Position numbers and translations under genes: made by a program
Shown here: positions 10,505 through 19,730 of the stretch, one piece after another
Layout of the letters: each line of letters opens with the position of its first letter
How positions within the stretch are numbered: position 1 is the first letter of the stretch
Notes under the pieces: generated by a model
The model's input: only the letters and a program-made list of their open reading frames with translations
Told to the model about the DNA's origin: nothing
Database searches by the model: none
Source of the DNA: Palaemon carinicauda
Lineage: Eukaryota > Arthropoda > Malacostraca > Decapoda > Palaemonidae
DNA: 64,000 bases
Assembly (NCBI RefSeq): GCF_036898095.1
Contig: NC_090768.1
Span: 53,238,702-53,302,701 of the forward strand
Direction: 5' to 3'

Positions 10505-10886
10505 TCTACCACTACGTTCCCTTTTCCTAATACCCCTTTTCTATTTCCTGGAACTCGTAAGTTATGGTTGTTTGTGGAGGCTGGTCGTCAGCCTTCCGCA
10601 ATCTTTGGTTTGGTCAGGTGGTCAATTTGTTCCTAGAGTGCGCCCGGAACAAGGGCATTAGTTGAGGTCCTGTCATGTTATAGGTGATTGTACCGTTTGA
10701 CAGCTCCTAGAGATCATCAGCCCCGAGTGGACTGGATCTCCTAAGGATAGCGGACGAAATGAGGCAGAGTATCATTGCTGTCAGCTTCCTTATCAGGTGA
10801 GAACCGCTTAAGTTGCGTGTTTATGTAATGCTTAAGTGAATTTTCAATATGTAGCTGTCTCTGACCCACCACCAAGGGGTGTCAAT
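10505..10886 (+). other. DIRS A 3' noncoding region
   Basis: This stretch between the recombinase stop and the internal complementary region has no ORF or recognised motif. It is taken as part of the element because both flanks belong to it. Confidence 0.6.
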
Positions 10887-10979
10887 CAGCCATTATATAA
10901 CCAGCAGGTAAGTTTTATATTTAGAAATGATATTTTCATAAAATAAATTTTTGAATATACTTACCCGCTGGTTATATAA
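10887..10979 (+). repeat. DIRS A internal complementary region (ICR)
   Basis: The second half (about 10,930-10,979) is the reverse complement of the element's right end at 11,160-11,214, with a few mismatches. The first half (10,887-10,929, with ATTATATAACCAGC) should match the left terminal repeat outside the window. In DIRS elements the ICR templates completion of the ends during circle formation. Confidence 0.82.
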
Positions 10980-11159
10980 ATTTAACACCCGCCCTCCTCC
11001 CCTCTAGAGACTACCTGTGGTATTGCTATGAGGCATGGAAGAACTGAGGTTGGTGAGTGTAGTTCCACCTGTGGTACCGCTAGGGTGCGGGTGTACACCT
11101 GCCATATCTACGATAGTGCGAGATTTTGAATTTCTACCACGGATTCAGGAGACTTCAGC

Positions 11160-11214
11160 CATTATATAACCAGCGGGTAAGTATATTAAAAAATGTATTT
11201 TATTATGAAAATAT
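11160..11214 (+). repeat. DIRS A right terminal repeat end
   Basis: Defined by complementarity to the ICR at 10,930-10,979, sharing TTATATAACCAGCGGGTAAG. It contains a donor-like GGGTAAGTAT at 11,175-11,184. The exact end is uncertain by a few bases. Confidence 0.75.
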
Positions 11215-11220
11215 TTTTAT

Positions 11221-11389
11221 TATGAACAACTTATTTGGATGACAACAGCCGTTTTGCTTGTTGTTATGAACAATTCGGATGACAACAGCAGTTTTGCTTG
11301 TTGTTATGAACAACTTATTCGGATGACAACAGCCGTTTTGCTTGTTGTTATGAACAACTTATTCGGATGACAACAGCCGTTTTGCTTGC
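11221..11389 (+). repeat. Tandem repeat, four copies of a 39-46-bp unit
   Basis: The unit contains TTATGAACAACTTATTCGG followed by ATGACAACAGCCGTTTTGC. Four copies lie head to tail directly after the right end of DIRS A; the second has a small deletion. No coding role is seen. Confidence 0.85.
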
Positions 11390-11660
11390 ATTTCAACTTT
11401 TATATGATAGTAAACAATTATCGTAATTGTTATAAATGATGGAAAGTGGAATATGACTGATATATTACATTACAGTGTACAGTTTATGGTTTATGAAAAG
11501 GTAAACCAAATTACAAACAAAATTAAAGTACTGTACCTAAATAATTGGAATAAAAAGTTTGGTAATTTCTTAAGCTTTGTTATCAAGCATTGCAAAGCCA
11601 AAGAGCTTAAACTTATTGTGCATCGGCAACATGGAAAAGATGTAATATATCCTTAAAGAT
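11390..11660. other. AT-rich spacer, no feature recognised
   Basis: A 67-codon open frame at 11,453-11,656 has no recognisable motif and is probably chance. Nothing else is supported here. Confidence 0.5.
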
Positions 11661-11872
11661 AAAGGTTTTTCCATGACCATCTACTAGCCGCCTGGTACTG
11701 ACGTAGCCTAACACCTGTGACGTCTTTATGCTCGGGTTGTCAAGAGGGCAACATAAGTCATCATCTTTGTTCCTTTAAAGGACCAAGTGTCTTGACAAAT
11801 CCTGGGAAAGTGAACTAGCCAGTTTGATTATAAGGATTTCCTCCCTCCTAAGGATGTATCCTATTAAATATT

Positions 11873-12250
11873 ATAGGTTTAAAGGCCGCTCATGAATGGC
11901 AAAGGCAAGGGGCAGTGACATTGCCCTATCAAGCAGGAAAAGGCCCTAGAGACTGACTAAATATACATAGGATCAGCACCCAAGCCCCTTCTCTATCCAA
12001 GCCCCTTCTCTATCCAAGCCCCTTCTCTATCCAAGCCCCTTCTCTATCCAAGCTACGACCTAGGAGGGCCTGGCAATGGCTGCTGATGACTCAGCAGATA
12101 GACCTTTAAGCTTCACCAAACCCACCATCCTTAGCTCACAAGGATGGTGAGGTTGCAGCAACCAAAGAAACTAAAGAGTTTGAACGGGACTTGAACCCCA
12201 GTCATGCATTCACCAGTCAGGGACGTGACCACATCGGCCACCATAACCCC
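11873..12250 (-). mobile_element. tRNA-derived SINE
   Basis: On the minus strand the 5' part has RNA polymerase III promoter-like boxes: A box TGGCCGATGTGG (complement of 12,229-12,240) and B box GGTTCAAGTCC (complement of 12,187-12,197). The body (AAGGATGG..., GGCAATGGCTGCTGATGACTC, CTAGAGACTGACT, GGCCGCTCATGAATGGC) recurs at 60,607-60,835, so this is a dispersed family. The tRNA part is diverged and does not form a credible tRNA gene. It sits inside a DIRS right-end fragment. Confidence 0.8.
11981..12048 (+). repeat. Four tandem copies of a 17-bp unit inside the SINE
   Basis: CAAGCCCCTTCTCTATC is repeated four times with no visible divergence. The other SINE copy near 60,700 lacks this expansion. 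Confidence 0.9.
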
Positions 12251-12344
12251 TAAAGGACGATGGTTCATATTCTTTTAGGAATAAATCACAAAATTTTATA
12301 GTAATTTGTATTTTTCTTAAACATACAAACCTGAGTCATGTAAG

Positions 12345-12365
12345 TTAAATTGCCCCCCCCCCCCC
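12345..12365 (+). repeat. C homopolymer
   Basis: A run of about 14 C within the DIRS right-end fragment. Confidence 0.8.
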
Positions 12366-12528
12366 TCAAGTCCTAGGTCTAATGTTAAAAGTGAGTGTTG
12401 CGTTGACTGTCGGTTGGGCGGAGCTCCGCCCTACTCTCCACTCGCTGACAACTACAACTACATTAATACAGTTTCTTTAGAAATTTGTGATTTCGTGAAG
12501 AAATGCTAGCTTAATTTTTTCCATATTC

Positions 12529-12675
12529 TTTAAGGTCCGTTTGCACGGGGATAGTTTACTGGCGTTGGCAAACTATCCCCGTGCAAACGCTTATTATCCC
12601 CATGCAAAAGCTTACTATCCTGGAAAGTTTACTTGCCGCTAATTACTGGCGCCAGTGAACTATCCCCGTGTAAAC
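12529..12675. mobile_element. Small inverted-repeat (MITE-like) element
   Basis: The left end AAGGTCCGTTTGCACGGGG and onward is complementary to the right end, which reads GAACTATCCCCGTGTAAACC before GGCCTTT, over about 33 bp with few mismatches. A further perfect stem, GCACGGGGATAGTTT with AAACTATCCCCGTGC, lies inside. No coding capacity, so it would be non-autonomous. The target duplication is not clear. Confidence 0.62.
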
Positions 12676-13154
12676 CGGCCTTTAGTTAGCTCAAAAAGTG
12701 AATAGGGATTCTGAAGATAGGTTTTAATGTAATATGAGGACACTAAGGTTTTATCCATTCAGGGCAGATTGTATCAGGAAGAAAGTCAATAATTTATTTT
12801 TTTGAGTTAGAATACCCCGTTGCCCCCTTTCCAGGAATGCTATGTCGTTTGTTATAAAGGATTTTGTGGTTAAAGTTGTGCTGCTACTTCTCTTAATTTG
12901 TCAGAATCTATCTTCAGAGAAGTTCTTGGTAGCAGCTCAGTGGCTTTCTTTTAAAGGAGGCCAAAATTTCTTATAAAGATCATTGGGCATTAGGGCCTTT
13001 AGTATCAGCAGGTGATATTCTACTTATACTGGTTCTCTGATTGTGAATATATTAAGTAGGTTAGTATTAGTTACAGACTAGCTTAAGAATTACAGGGGTT
13101 GCTTTGCCCCTCATGGGAATTGTGTATTTAATTTTTCTCACTCTTGAATTGTCT
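12676..13154. other. Unannotated spacer between elements
   Basis: AT-rich sequence with no ORF of note and no repeat recognised within the window. Confidence 0.5.
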
Positions 13155-13354
13155 TTTGTTCCAACACGGAAACTTACCTCGAACTACTTTCTTAGGAGTA
13201 CCTGGAAATCTCCTCTCATCCGACCAGAGTTTTGTGTAGTTTACCCTACTTCCGTTTTCTGTGAAGGCTAACCTCAGGCAGAAGGATACGTGCCCTGAGG
13301 CTAGTCTCGGGTCAGGGAGCGTGCTAGCTTGGGTCTCGACCCTCAGTAAGTTCT
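13155..13354 (+). repeat. DIRS B left inverted terminal repeat
   Basis: From CTTACCTCGAACTACTTTC onward to CCCTCAGTAAGTTCT it is the inverted counterpart of 19,441-19,640. Its outer 45 bases are also complementary to the first half of the ICR (19,277-19,320). Confidence 0.93.
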
Positions 13355-13569
13355 CTGGTCGCGTCGTGATATCATCTCGAGGCTCTCCTTATCTCAGTGC
13401 GACCCTTTGTGTCCCCGACTCCATTGTGTCCCGCGTGGTATCCCTGTGCTTTCCCTTTGTGTCTCCGTGTGGTTACCTTATCCTTCCCTTGTGTTCTCAC
13501 GTGTTATTCTTGTTCTTATTACCCTTTTCCGCTGTGTTCCTGTGTCTTGCGGTGTTGCGATGGTGCGTG

Positions 13570-14343
13570 ATGGAGCATCCCCGCCGTTGTCCTGGGCCTA
13601 GAGCCGGGAAATCGTGTGGTGTGTTTCTTTCTAAGCCGGAGGTAGACCCTCATCCCTTGTGCTCGTCGTCCAGGGGTAGAGTGTGTTCTCCGTCGGACAT
13701 GTGTCTGGAGTGCGTTTCTTGGAGTGAGGTCCAGTGGGTACGATTCAGTACCAAGAAAAATAAGTCTGTCAAGCGTTTGCCCAAGAAGGCTAACACCTCT
13801 TTGCCCTTTACGTCTCCAGAAGGACCGTCGAGTAGGGTCTCCCTTCCATCTTCCCCTACCCAGAGTAGGGGACGAGGTAAGTCCGTTGCGGGGAAGAAGC
13901 CAGAGGTTCTTCCCCAAGAGTCTTTTATCCATGATAGTGGGGTAGCATCATCTTTCCAGCCAAGTGGGGGGCCTGAAGGTGAGTTTAGTGGGGGTCCTAG
14001 AGACGATGCCCTGGTGCATGCTTGTCACGTCTCTTCGGATGACCCCATGTGGAGTAAAACTGTCCCTGTCTCTTCGCCCGCTTCATGGGCAGGTTTTTCA
14101 GGTACTTCTGCAGCTGAAGGCGCCCCAGAGAAGGAAGACTCACCGGCGGCGGATCCCCTTGAATTGGTCCCTCCTAGGACGCCCTGTAGGTCCCCGTTGA
14201 GGTTGGAGGAAGGCCTCGGATCCTGGTTCCCCAACGTAGAACTTCCACACTCTCCCCCAGCACCGTCGTCGTCAGTTCCGGAAGTGTTCCTGCAGCCCGT
14301 GCTCTCCGTAGGACAACAAACCGGTCAGACGACCACTCTCTAG
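13570..14343 (+). pseudogene. DIRS B gag, N-terminal part
   Basis: The first ATG after the terminal repeat in this frame is at 13,570; the frame is open upstream through the repeat but that part is noncoding. The predicted protein has a Cys/His-rich start, with DPHPLC, then C-S-P-S-D-M-C-L-E-C and WSEVQWVRF (about 13,645-13,748). A basic, Ser/Pro-rich stretch follows. The frame ends at TAG 14,341-14,343, and gag-like sequence continues in other frames, so the ORF is broken. Element D has a comparable C...QWERF...KKSK region, which supports the assignment to gag. Beyond packaging or RNA binding by analogy, the role is unknown. Confidence 0.6.
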
Positions 14344-16084
14344 GCCCCGGCCCCTCGGACGGGTTATGAAGAGTCCTCCGATTCATCGGTTGCTACAACC
14401 CCCTATTCCTCAGAAGGAGAAAACCGGAGGAATTCCCGACGGAAGCGTGAGAGATCCCGGAGGAGGCACTCCCGTTCTCGGTCACGTTCCAGGTCTCGAC
14501 ATGGAGGAGGCGCACCAGGTCTCCTAGGAGAAAATTCAGAAGGAGCAGATCACCAGAGGAGGAATGGGTGGTCATCCCCCGCAGTAAGCTCGTGGACCTT
14601 ACTTCGGTCCCGAGCACTTCATGCTGGCGACCCAGAGACAAGTCCCCAGGAAGGTTCTCATCCAGCCACAAGCTAGAACCACGGAGGGACCCGTCCTCAC
14701 AAACCTCCTCCGACAGGCGTAAGACCGCGAGGGTCCGACTCAATCCGCCCAGCGGAGGGAGTCGCCCCCTCGGACGGGCAGCCTCGTCGTGCCCTCAAAA
14801 GTTGCACCACGGACCCTGGAGAAGGAGAGACGGCTTCCTCCGTCGGGCAAGCCCACAGAAGCCTCATCCTCCATGACTAAGGACAGACAGAGGACGGAGC
14901 CCCTCGCCGACACGGCAATGCCTGTCCTGCGTCCAGAGCCTTAAGCGGAGGCATCCGCCTGTGGGATTCCCTCTAGAGAAGTAGGCCGCCAGACGGAGGT
15001 CTCGGCTTACAGGAGGGTGATAGGCCTCATTAGACGACACCATCGCATTGAGGAGCCTGAACCCTCCGACGAGGATCCCTGGCGCTCTAGCCTCAATAGA
15101 CTAATGGAGGCCCCCGCCCAGCGGAGGGCTCCGTTGGCTCTTCCAGTTGCCAGAGACGTGAGGCTCGGTAGAGCTCACGTTAACAAGATTGTGTCTGGCA
15201 ATGCAGAGGCCCCCAAGTCTCAGAGCTCCTCGAAGTTGCTCCAGGGACTGAGGTCCCAGAGTAAATTCTACCTTCCGGAGGGTCAACGTCCAGGGGCCTG
15301 CAAGTTGGAACCCTCCCTCGAAGTTTTAGGCCAAGGGGCCCCGGAAGACAGGGCCTCATCAGCCCCAATCTGCTTCTCCCAGTCAGAGGCGACTATGATA
15401 GAGGAGATGGCAAAAGACCTTGCGAACGTCGCCTCTTGGCTAGATTGGTGGGCCTCCACTCTCGTAAGTGTTCAATCCTCCTACGACCTTTCAGTTCCGG
15501 GGAATCAGGCTCTCCTGAAGGAGGTAATCATCTCGGGAGGTAGGGCATTAAAGTTCTTGTCCTACCAGTCCCTAGCCCAATCAGCCAACTGGGTACTCAG
15601 GAGGAGAGACACTGTCCTGAGCAAGCTGTCGAGGAGGATACCGGACAGGGAAGCGAGGGCCCTGAGAAGCCTGCCCCTATGGTAAGACGTCCTCTTTCCC
15701 CTGAAGGAGGCAGAAGAGATCATGGAGAAGGTCTTGAAGAGGAAGGAGGTGAGTGCTCCTAGACCTCAAGCACCGAGGAGGCCCATCCACAGGAGGCCCG
15801 CATCTGATGGTCCTGCTACTCCTCGAGCCTCGTCTAGCCAGCACAGGAGAGACTCCCCAGCTGCTCCTTGGTCACAGCCGTCTCAGCCCTCCCGTAGGGG
15901 AGCAGCATCAGCCCCAGCCTCCTTTAGGACTTCCTTCTCGGCCTCCAGGAGGGGTCGCACAGGTCGTTCCTCCAAAAGAAGATAGGGAGAGACAACCCCC
16001 TACTCCTGCCCAAGCCTCAGGTGGGGGGATGCCTCAGACTTTTTTTGGCAAGCATGGAAAAACCACGGAGCAGATCCGTGGACA
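14344..16084 (+). pseudogene. DIRS B gag, middle and C-terminal parts, frameshifted
   Basis: Gag continues through several frames: Arg/Ser-rich sequence (about 14,400-14,880), then an open frame 15,017-15,685 with the alpha-helical core ANVASWLDWWASTL and SANWVLRRRDTVLSKLSRR (about 15,430-15,640). A Pro/Arg/Ser-rich tail runs to about 15,985. The NWVLRRRD segment is matched by QLANWVLKRKDA in fragment E and VVNLWSNWILKRQDAVLDKF in element D, so it is the conserved gag core. At least two frame changes and a stop at 15,683-15,685 disable it. RT homology begins right after this region. Confidence 0.68.
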
Positions 16085-17910
16085 GTAACAGTGTTGGAGG
16101 AGGGGTACAGGCTACCGTTTCTGGCAGAACCTCCGCCCCTGATCCCGGCCTTTCGGCCGGAGTGGTTGGCTCCCAAGGACCCCTTGAAGAGAACAGCCTT
16201 ACAAGAGAAAGTTTCCACAATGATGGCGAAGGGAGCAATGGAAACGGTACGGGACCCGGGCCTGGGCTTCTATAGTCGGCTCTTCCTGGTGGAGAAAGCA
16301 ACGGGAGGTTGGAGACCGGTCATAGACCTCTCGGCTCTCAACAAGTTTTTGTGCAAAACCAACTTCAAGATGGACACCCCGAAGTCGGTCCTAGAGTCCT
16401 TGAGGGACGGGGACTTCATGATGTCCATAGACCTCAAGGACGCTTATTTTCAAATCCCAGTCCACCCCTCCATCAGGAAGTACCTTCGGGTGAAGTGGGG
16501 TGCCCAGACCTTGCAGTTCAGGTCCCTCTGCTTCGGACTATCCACAGCGCCTCTGGTCTCCACGAGGATCTTCGCGACAGTCTCGGTGTGGGCTCACGAA
16601 CGGGGCATCCGCCTGTTTCATTACCTAGACGACTGGTTGCTCCTTTCATCCTCAGAGGAAGTGTTGAGGGATCGAGGCGTGAAGCTTCTGCAGTTCTGCA
16701 AGATTCTAGGCATCACCATCAACCTGGACAAGTCTCATCTGTCACCCTCCACCAGGATGACTTATCTTGGGATGGTCCTGGATTCCCGTCTAGTGAGAGC
16801 CTTTCCGTCGGAAGAGAGGCTGACCAACTTGGACAAAATCCTCCACCCCTTCTTGGCGGGACAACCCAGGAGGGCAAAGGACTGGCAGAGGCTAATAGGT
16901 CACCTCGTGTCATTGGAGAAACTGGTTCCCCATGGGAGACTCAAGCTCAGGAGCGTCCAATGGAACCTGAAGGGACTCTGGAACCAGATGGATTCCTCCC
17001 ACAAGGTGGTTCCAGTTCTCCCGGAAACGGAAGAAGTCCTATTATGGTGGCTAGACCGGACAAACACCCTCAAGGGGATGCCCTTCGCAGCCGAGCCCCC
17101 CGAGATGCTTCTCTTCACAGACGCTTCCAAGGAGGGATGGGGTGCCCATCTCCTCGGAAGGTCAGCAAGAGGCAGTTGGACGGAGGAAGAAAAGGCCAAC
17201 ACATAAACATCCTGGAGATGAGGGGGGTTCGAAAGGCGTGCCTACAGTTCGTGAACCTTCTACGGGGAAACAAAGTGGCGTTGACGTGCGACAACGCCAC
17301 AGTAGTAGCATACATAAAGAAGCAGGGAGGACTGAAGTCGAGGGAGCTGTGCAATCTCACGTTAGAACTTCTGGATTGGGCCACGACAGAAAAGATCATG
17401 ATCGCAGCGAGGTTCATTCCAGGGAAAAGAAACGTCCTGGCCGACGGGCTCAGCAGGATGGGTCAAGCGGTGGGAACCGAGTGGACCCTGCACTCAGAGG
17501 TAGCCAAACTCATCATCCAGAAATGGGGTTCGCCAGTGATGGATCTCTTTGCGACAAGGCTGAACGCACAACTCCCCGTATTCTGTTCTCCTGTCCCAGA
17601 CCCAAAAGCGGCGTTGGAGGACGCCTTTCAACACCGGTGGGACAATCTGGACGTATACGCCTTTCCCCCTTTCGCATTGCTCAGACAGGTGCTCAACAGG
17701 GTGAGAACGGCCCACAACCTAAAGATGACTTTGGTAGCGCCCTGGTGGCCGGAGAGAGAGTGGTTCGCCGACCTAAAACAACTAGCGTGTCTTCCCCCGT
17801 GGCCTCTTCCAGACAGACCAGACCTGCTGCGGCAACCCCACTTCCAAAGGTTCCACGACAATCCTCGATCCCTCCGCCTTCATGCGTGGAGGTTATCGAG
17901 CGTCTCCTGA
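16085..17910 (+). pseudogene. DIRS B reverse transcriptase / RNase H / methyltransferase-like polyprotein
   Basis: The RT frame (16,091-17,206) holds WRPVIDLSALNKF (about 16,313), MSIDLKDAYFQIPVHPS (about 16,422) and the active site YLDDW at 16,622-16,636. RNase H starts in the same frame with LLFTDASKEGWGAHLL (about 17,110). A single-base loss near 17,198 moves the rest into the next frame: NILEMRGVRKA, TCDNATVVAYIKKQGG and NVLADGLSR. The DIRS methyltransferase-like segment follows, VMDLFATRLNAQLPVFCSP then VYAFPPF (about 17,538-17,670), with APWWPEREWF. The frame stops at 17,908-17,910 and overlaps the recombinase frame. Apart from the shift the domains look full length and retain catalytic acids. 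Confidence 0.9.
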
Positions 17911-18936
17911 GGAAGGAAGGCTATTTAGCTAGAACGGCCGAAAGGATGTCGTGATATCTGAGGCGTTCATCGGCAGCGGTGTACCAGGCTAAGTGGACCA
18001 CCTTTACGAAGTGGTGCTCCTCCAGAAACATCAAGCCGTTGAGGGCCTCTATTCCGGACATTGCAGACTTCCTGGTACATCTCAGGGATGTAGTCGGTAT
18101 GTCTATCCCGGCCATCAAAGGAGTCCGTGCAGCTTCAGGGCAAGCAAGTCTTCCTACTGAAGGGCATCGATCTGGGTTCCTCGAGACATATCTCGATGCT
18201 CATCAAGATGTTTGAACAAGCATGTCCCCCTCAAGCCGTCAGGGTGCCGCAGTGGGATGTGGAGAGGGTCCTGAAGATGTTAAGTGAACCCCCGTTCGAA
18301 CCCCTGAAAGACATAGTGGACAGGGACCTCACCCTCAAGACTGTCTTCCTGTTGGCACTGGCATCAGCTAAGAGAGTGGGTGAGATTCACGGGCTGTCTT
18401 ACGAGGTCTCACACGCGAAAGGTTGGCGTGAGATTTCCCTCAAGTTCGTCCCGACTTTTGTGGCTAAGACCCAGAATCCAGCAGTTTGGGATCCCAAGTT
18501 TGAGGGCTTCTCAATACCAGCAATTCCTCGTTCGGGCAATCCGGAGGACATGAGGTTGTGTCCTGTCAGAGCCATAAGGAAATACCTGGAGAGGACTTCT
18601 AATCTCCGTCCTGGTATCAAGAGCCTTTTTGTCTCCACAGGTACAGTGAAAAAGCCGGTTTCGAAGAACACTATCTCCTTCTGGCTAAGACAGGTGATTA
18701 TCAGGGCCTATAGCAGTGCGGACGTTCCCCTGCCGAGAAAACCCAGGCCCCGTGACATTAGGGGTCTAAGTACCTCCCTAGCTTTCGAAAGGAACATGGC
18801 AGTGGCGCAGATCCTAAGAGCAGGCACCTGGTCTAACCAGTTTACCTTCACAACGCACTACCTGAAGGAATGCTCAAGAAAGTCCCTAGACGGGTTCTCT
18901 ATAGGAACAGTCATCTCCGCGCTCCTAGCGATTTAA
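17860..18936 (+). pseudogene. DIRS B tyrosine recombinase
   Basis: Homology begins in the frame overlapping the RT end with VEVIERLLRKEGYLARTAER (about 17,886-17,945) and meets a TGA at 17,952-17,954. It continues with VYQAKWTTFTKWCSSRN (from about 17,979), then shifts frame near 18,130-18,150 and stays open to 18,936. Catalytic residues: Arg in ASAKRVGEIHGL (about 18,370-18,393), Arg in RPRDIRGLSTSLAF (about 18,745-18,790) and Tyr in FTTHYLKE (about 18,847-18,870). The His expected two residues before the Asp-Ile-Arg block is replaced by Arg (element A has THEVR). The C-terminus ends VISALLAI. One stop, one shift and the missing His make it inactive. Confidence 0.9.
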
Positions 18937-19276
18937 CAGTGTAGCCCTAGGTACAATCGTGGGTAGTAAGACCAAGAGACACAGGTTCGTTTCCTTAAAA
19001 ACCCCCTTGTTCTTCCTTCCCCCTCTTTCCCTTGGAGATAGACTCAGGTAGAGCCTGCACAAGACCTTAAGTCACATCATCATCAAAGGACACGTCTCCG
19101 AGGAATTCTTGCACAGGTGAGTTACTTAGACACTAACATGAGCTCTTTGTGTAGTTTTCTCCTACGTTTCGTTTTCTGACCGTCTCTGAACCTAGCCCCC
19201 TATCTAGGTTCCATTGCATCCTGCTTAGCTAGATCTAGGGGCCAAGAAGGACACTCCCACCTCCTAAAGTGTAAGT
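18937..19276 (+). other. DIRS B 3' noncoding region
   Basis: Between the recombinase stop and the ICR there is no ORF or recognised site; it is part of the element by position. Confidence 0.6.
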
Positions 19277-19376
19277 CTCCTAAGAAAGTAGTTCGAGGTA
19301 AGTTTCTGTGTTGGAACAAATCACAAATTTTAAGTAATTTGTATTTTTCCTAACATACTTACCTTGAACTATTTTC
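19277..19376 (+). repeat. DIRS B internal complementary region
   Basis: The first half (19,277-19,320) is complementary to the outer left terminal repeat. The second half (19,321-19,376) is complementary to the outer right end (about 19,602-19,656). The halves meet where the two element ends would join in the circle. This is the arrangement described for DIRS1. Confidence 0.93.
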
Positions 19377-19440
19377 GGGTAATGGCCCGCTCTTCCGTCC
19401 CCGAGTGTCTTCCTGACCCTTTAAGTAATTAAACAACCAA

Positions 19441-19656
19441 GAACTTACTGAGGGTCGAGACCCAAGCTAGCACGCTCCCTGACCCGAGACTAGCCTCAGG
19501 GCACGTATCCTTCCGCCTGAGGTTAGCCTTCACAGAAAACGGAAGTAGGGTAAACTACACAAAACTGGTCGGATGAGAGGAGATTTCCAGGTACTCCTAA
19601 GAAAGTAGTTCGAGGTAAGTATGTTAGGAAAAATACAAATTACTTAAAATTTGTGA
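19441..19656 (+). repeat. DIRS B right inverted terminal repeat
   Basis: Inverted match to 13,155-13,354, extended outward by a right-specific end (AATACAAATTACTTAAAATT, about 19,633-19,652) that pairs with the ICR. AGGTAAGTAT at 19,613-19,622 matches a splice-donor consensus. Confidence 0.92.
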
Positions 19657-19730
19657 CATTGAGAAAAGAAAAAGAGGACGTTTCTCTTAATCCCTCTTGA
19701 AGTACCTTTACGTTTATGACATAAAACAAG

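Larger units (their letters stand above)
1..11214 (+). mobile_element. DIRS1-like retrotransposon A, left end outside window, split by a LINE
   Basis: The order gag, reverse transcriptase, RNase H, methyltransferase-like domain and overlapping tyrosine recombinase is diagnostic of DIRS1-type retrotransposons, which integrate a circular intermediate with a recombinase instead of a DDE integrase. The coding region runs 1-3,464 and resumes at 9,992-10,504; the gap is a later non-LTR insertion. The right end is placed at about 11,214 because the internal complementary region at 10,887-10,979 is complementary to 11,160-11,214. The left terminal repeat is upstream of base 1. Several frame changes show that the copy is dead. 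It belongs to a different family from elements B, C and D, because its terminal sequence differs. Confidence 0.88.
11661..12490 (+). mobile_element. Right-end fragment of a DIRS element (family related to C), carrying a SINE
   Basis: Segments 11,690-11,872 and 12,270-12,490 align with 23,470-23,660 and 23,661-23,890 of element C. Shared blocks include CCTAACACCTGTGACGTCTT against CCTAACACTTGTGACATCTT, and an ICR-like stretch TAATTTGTATTTTTC (12,302-12,316). The SINE at 11,873-12,250 interrupts it. No coding sequence is present, so this is a fragment of the 3' noncoding end only. The left limit is approximate. Confidence 0.62.
13155..19656 (+). mobile_element. DIRS1-like retrotransposon B, structurally complete
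   Basis: A 6.5-kb element with left inverted terminal repeat (13,155-13,354), gag, RT/RNase H/methyltransferase-like frame, overlapping tyrosine recombinase, internal complementary region (19,277-19,376) and right inverted terminal repeat (19,441-19,656). Both halves of the ICR match the two outer ends, fixing the boundaries to within a few bases. No target-site duplication is expected, because DIRS elements integrate by recombinase. Frameshifts in gag, between RT and RNase H, and in the recombinase, plus a TGA at 17,952-17,954, make it non-autonomous. It is GC-richer than element A. Confidence 0.92.

Noticed and set aside
11453..11656. 67-codon ORF as a small gene
   Set aside because: It has no motif, homology within the window or flanking signals; it is expected by chance in AT-rich DNA.
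12187..12250. A functional tRNA gene
   Set aside because: The A and B boxes are there, but the cloverleaf stems do not form convincingly and the sequence continues into a SINE body shared with another locus.
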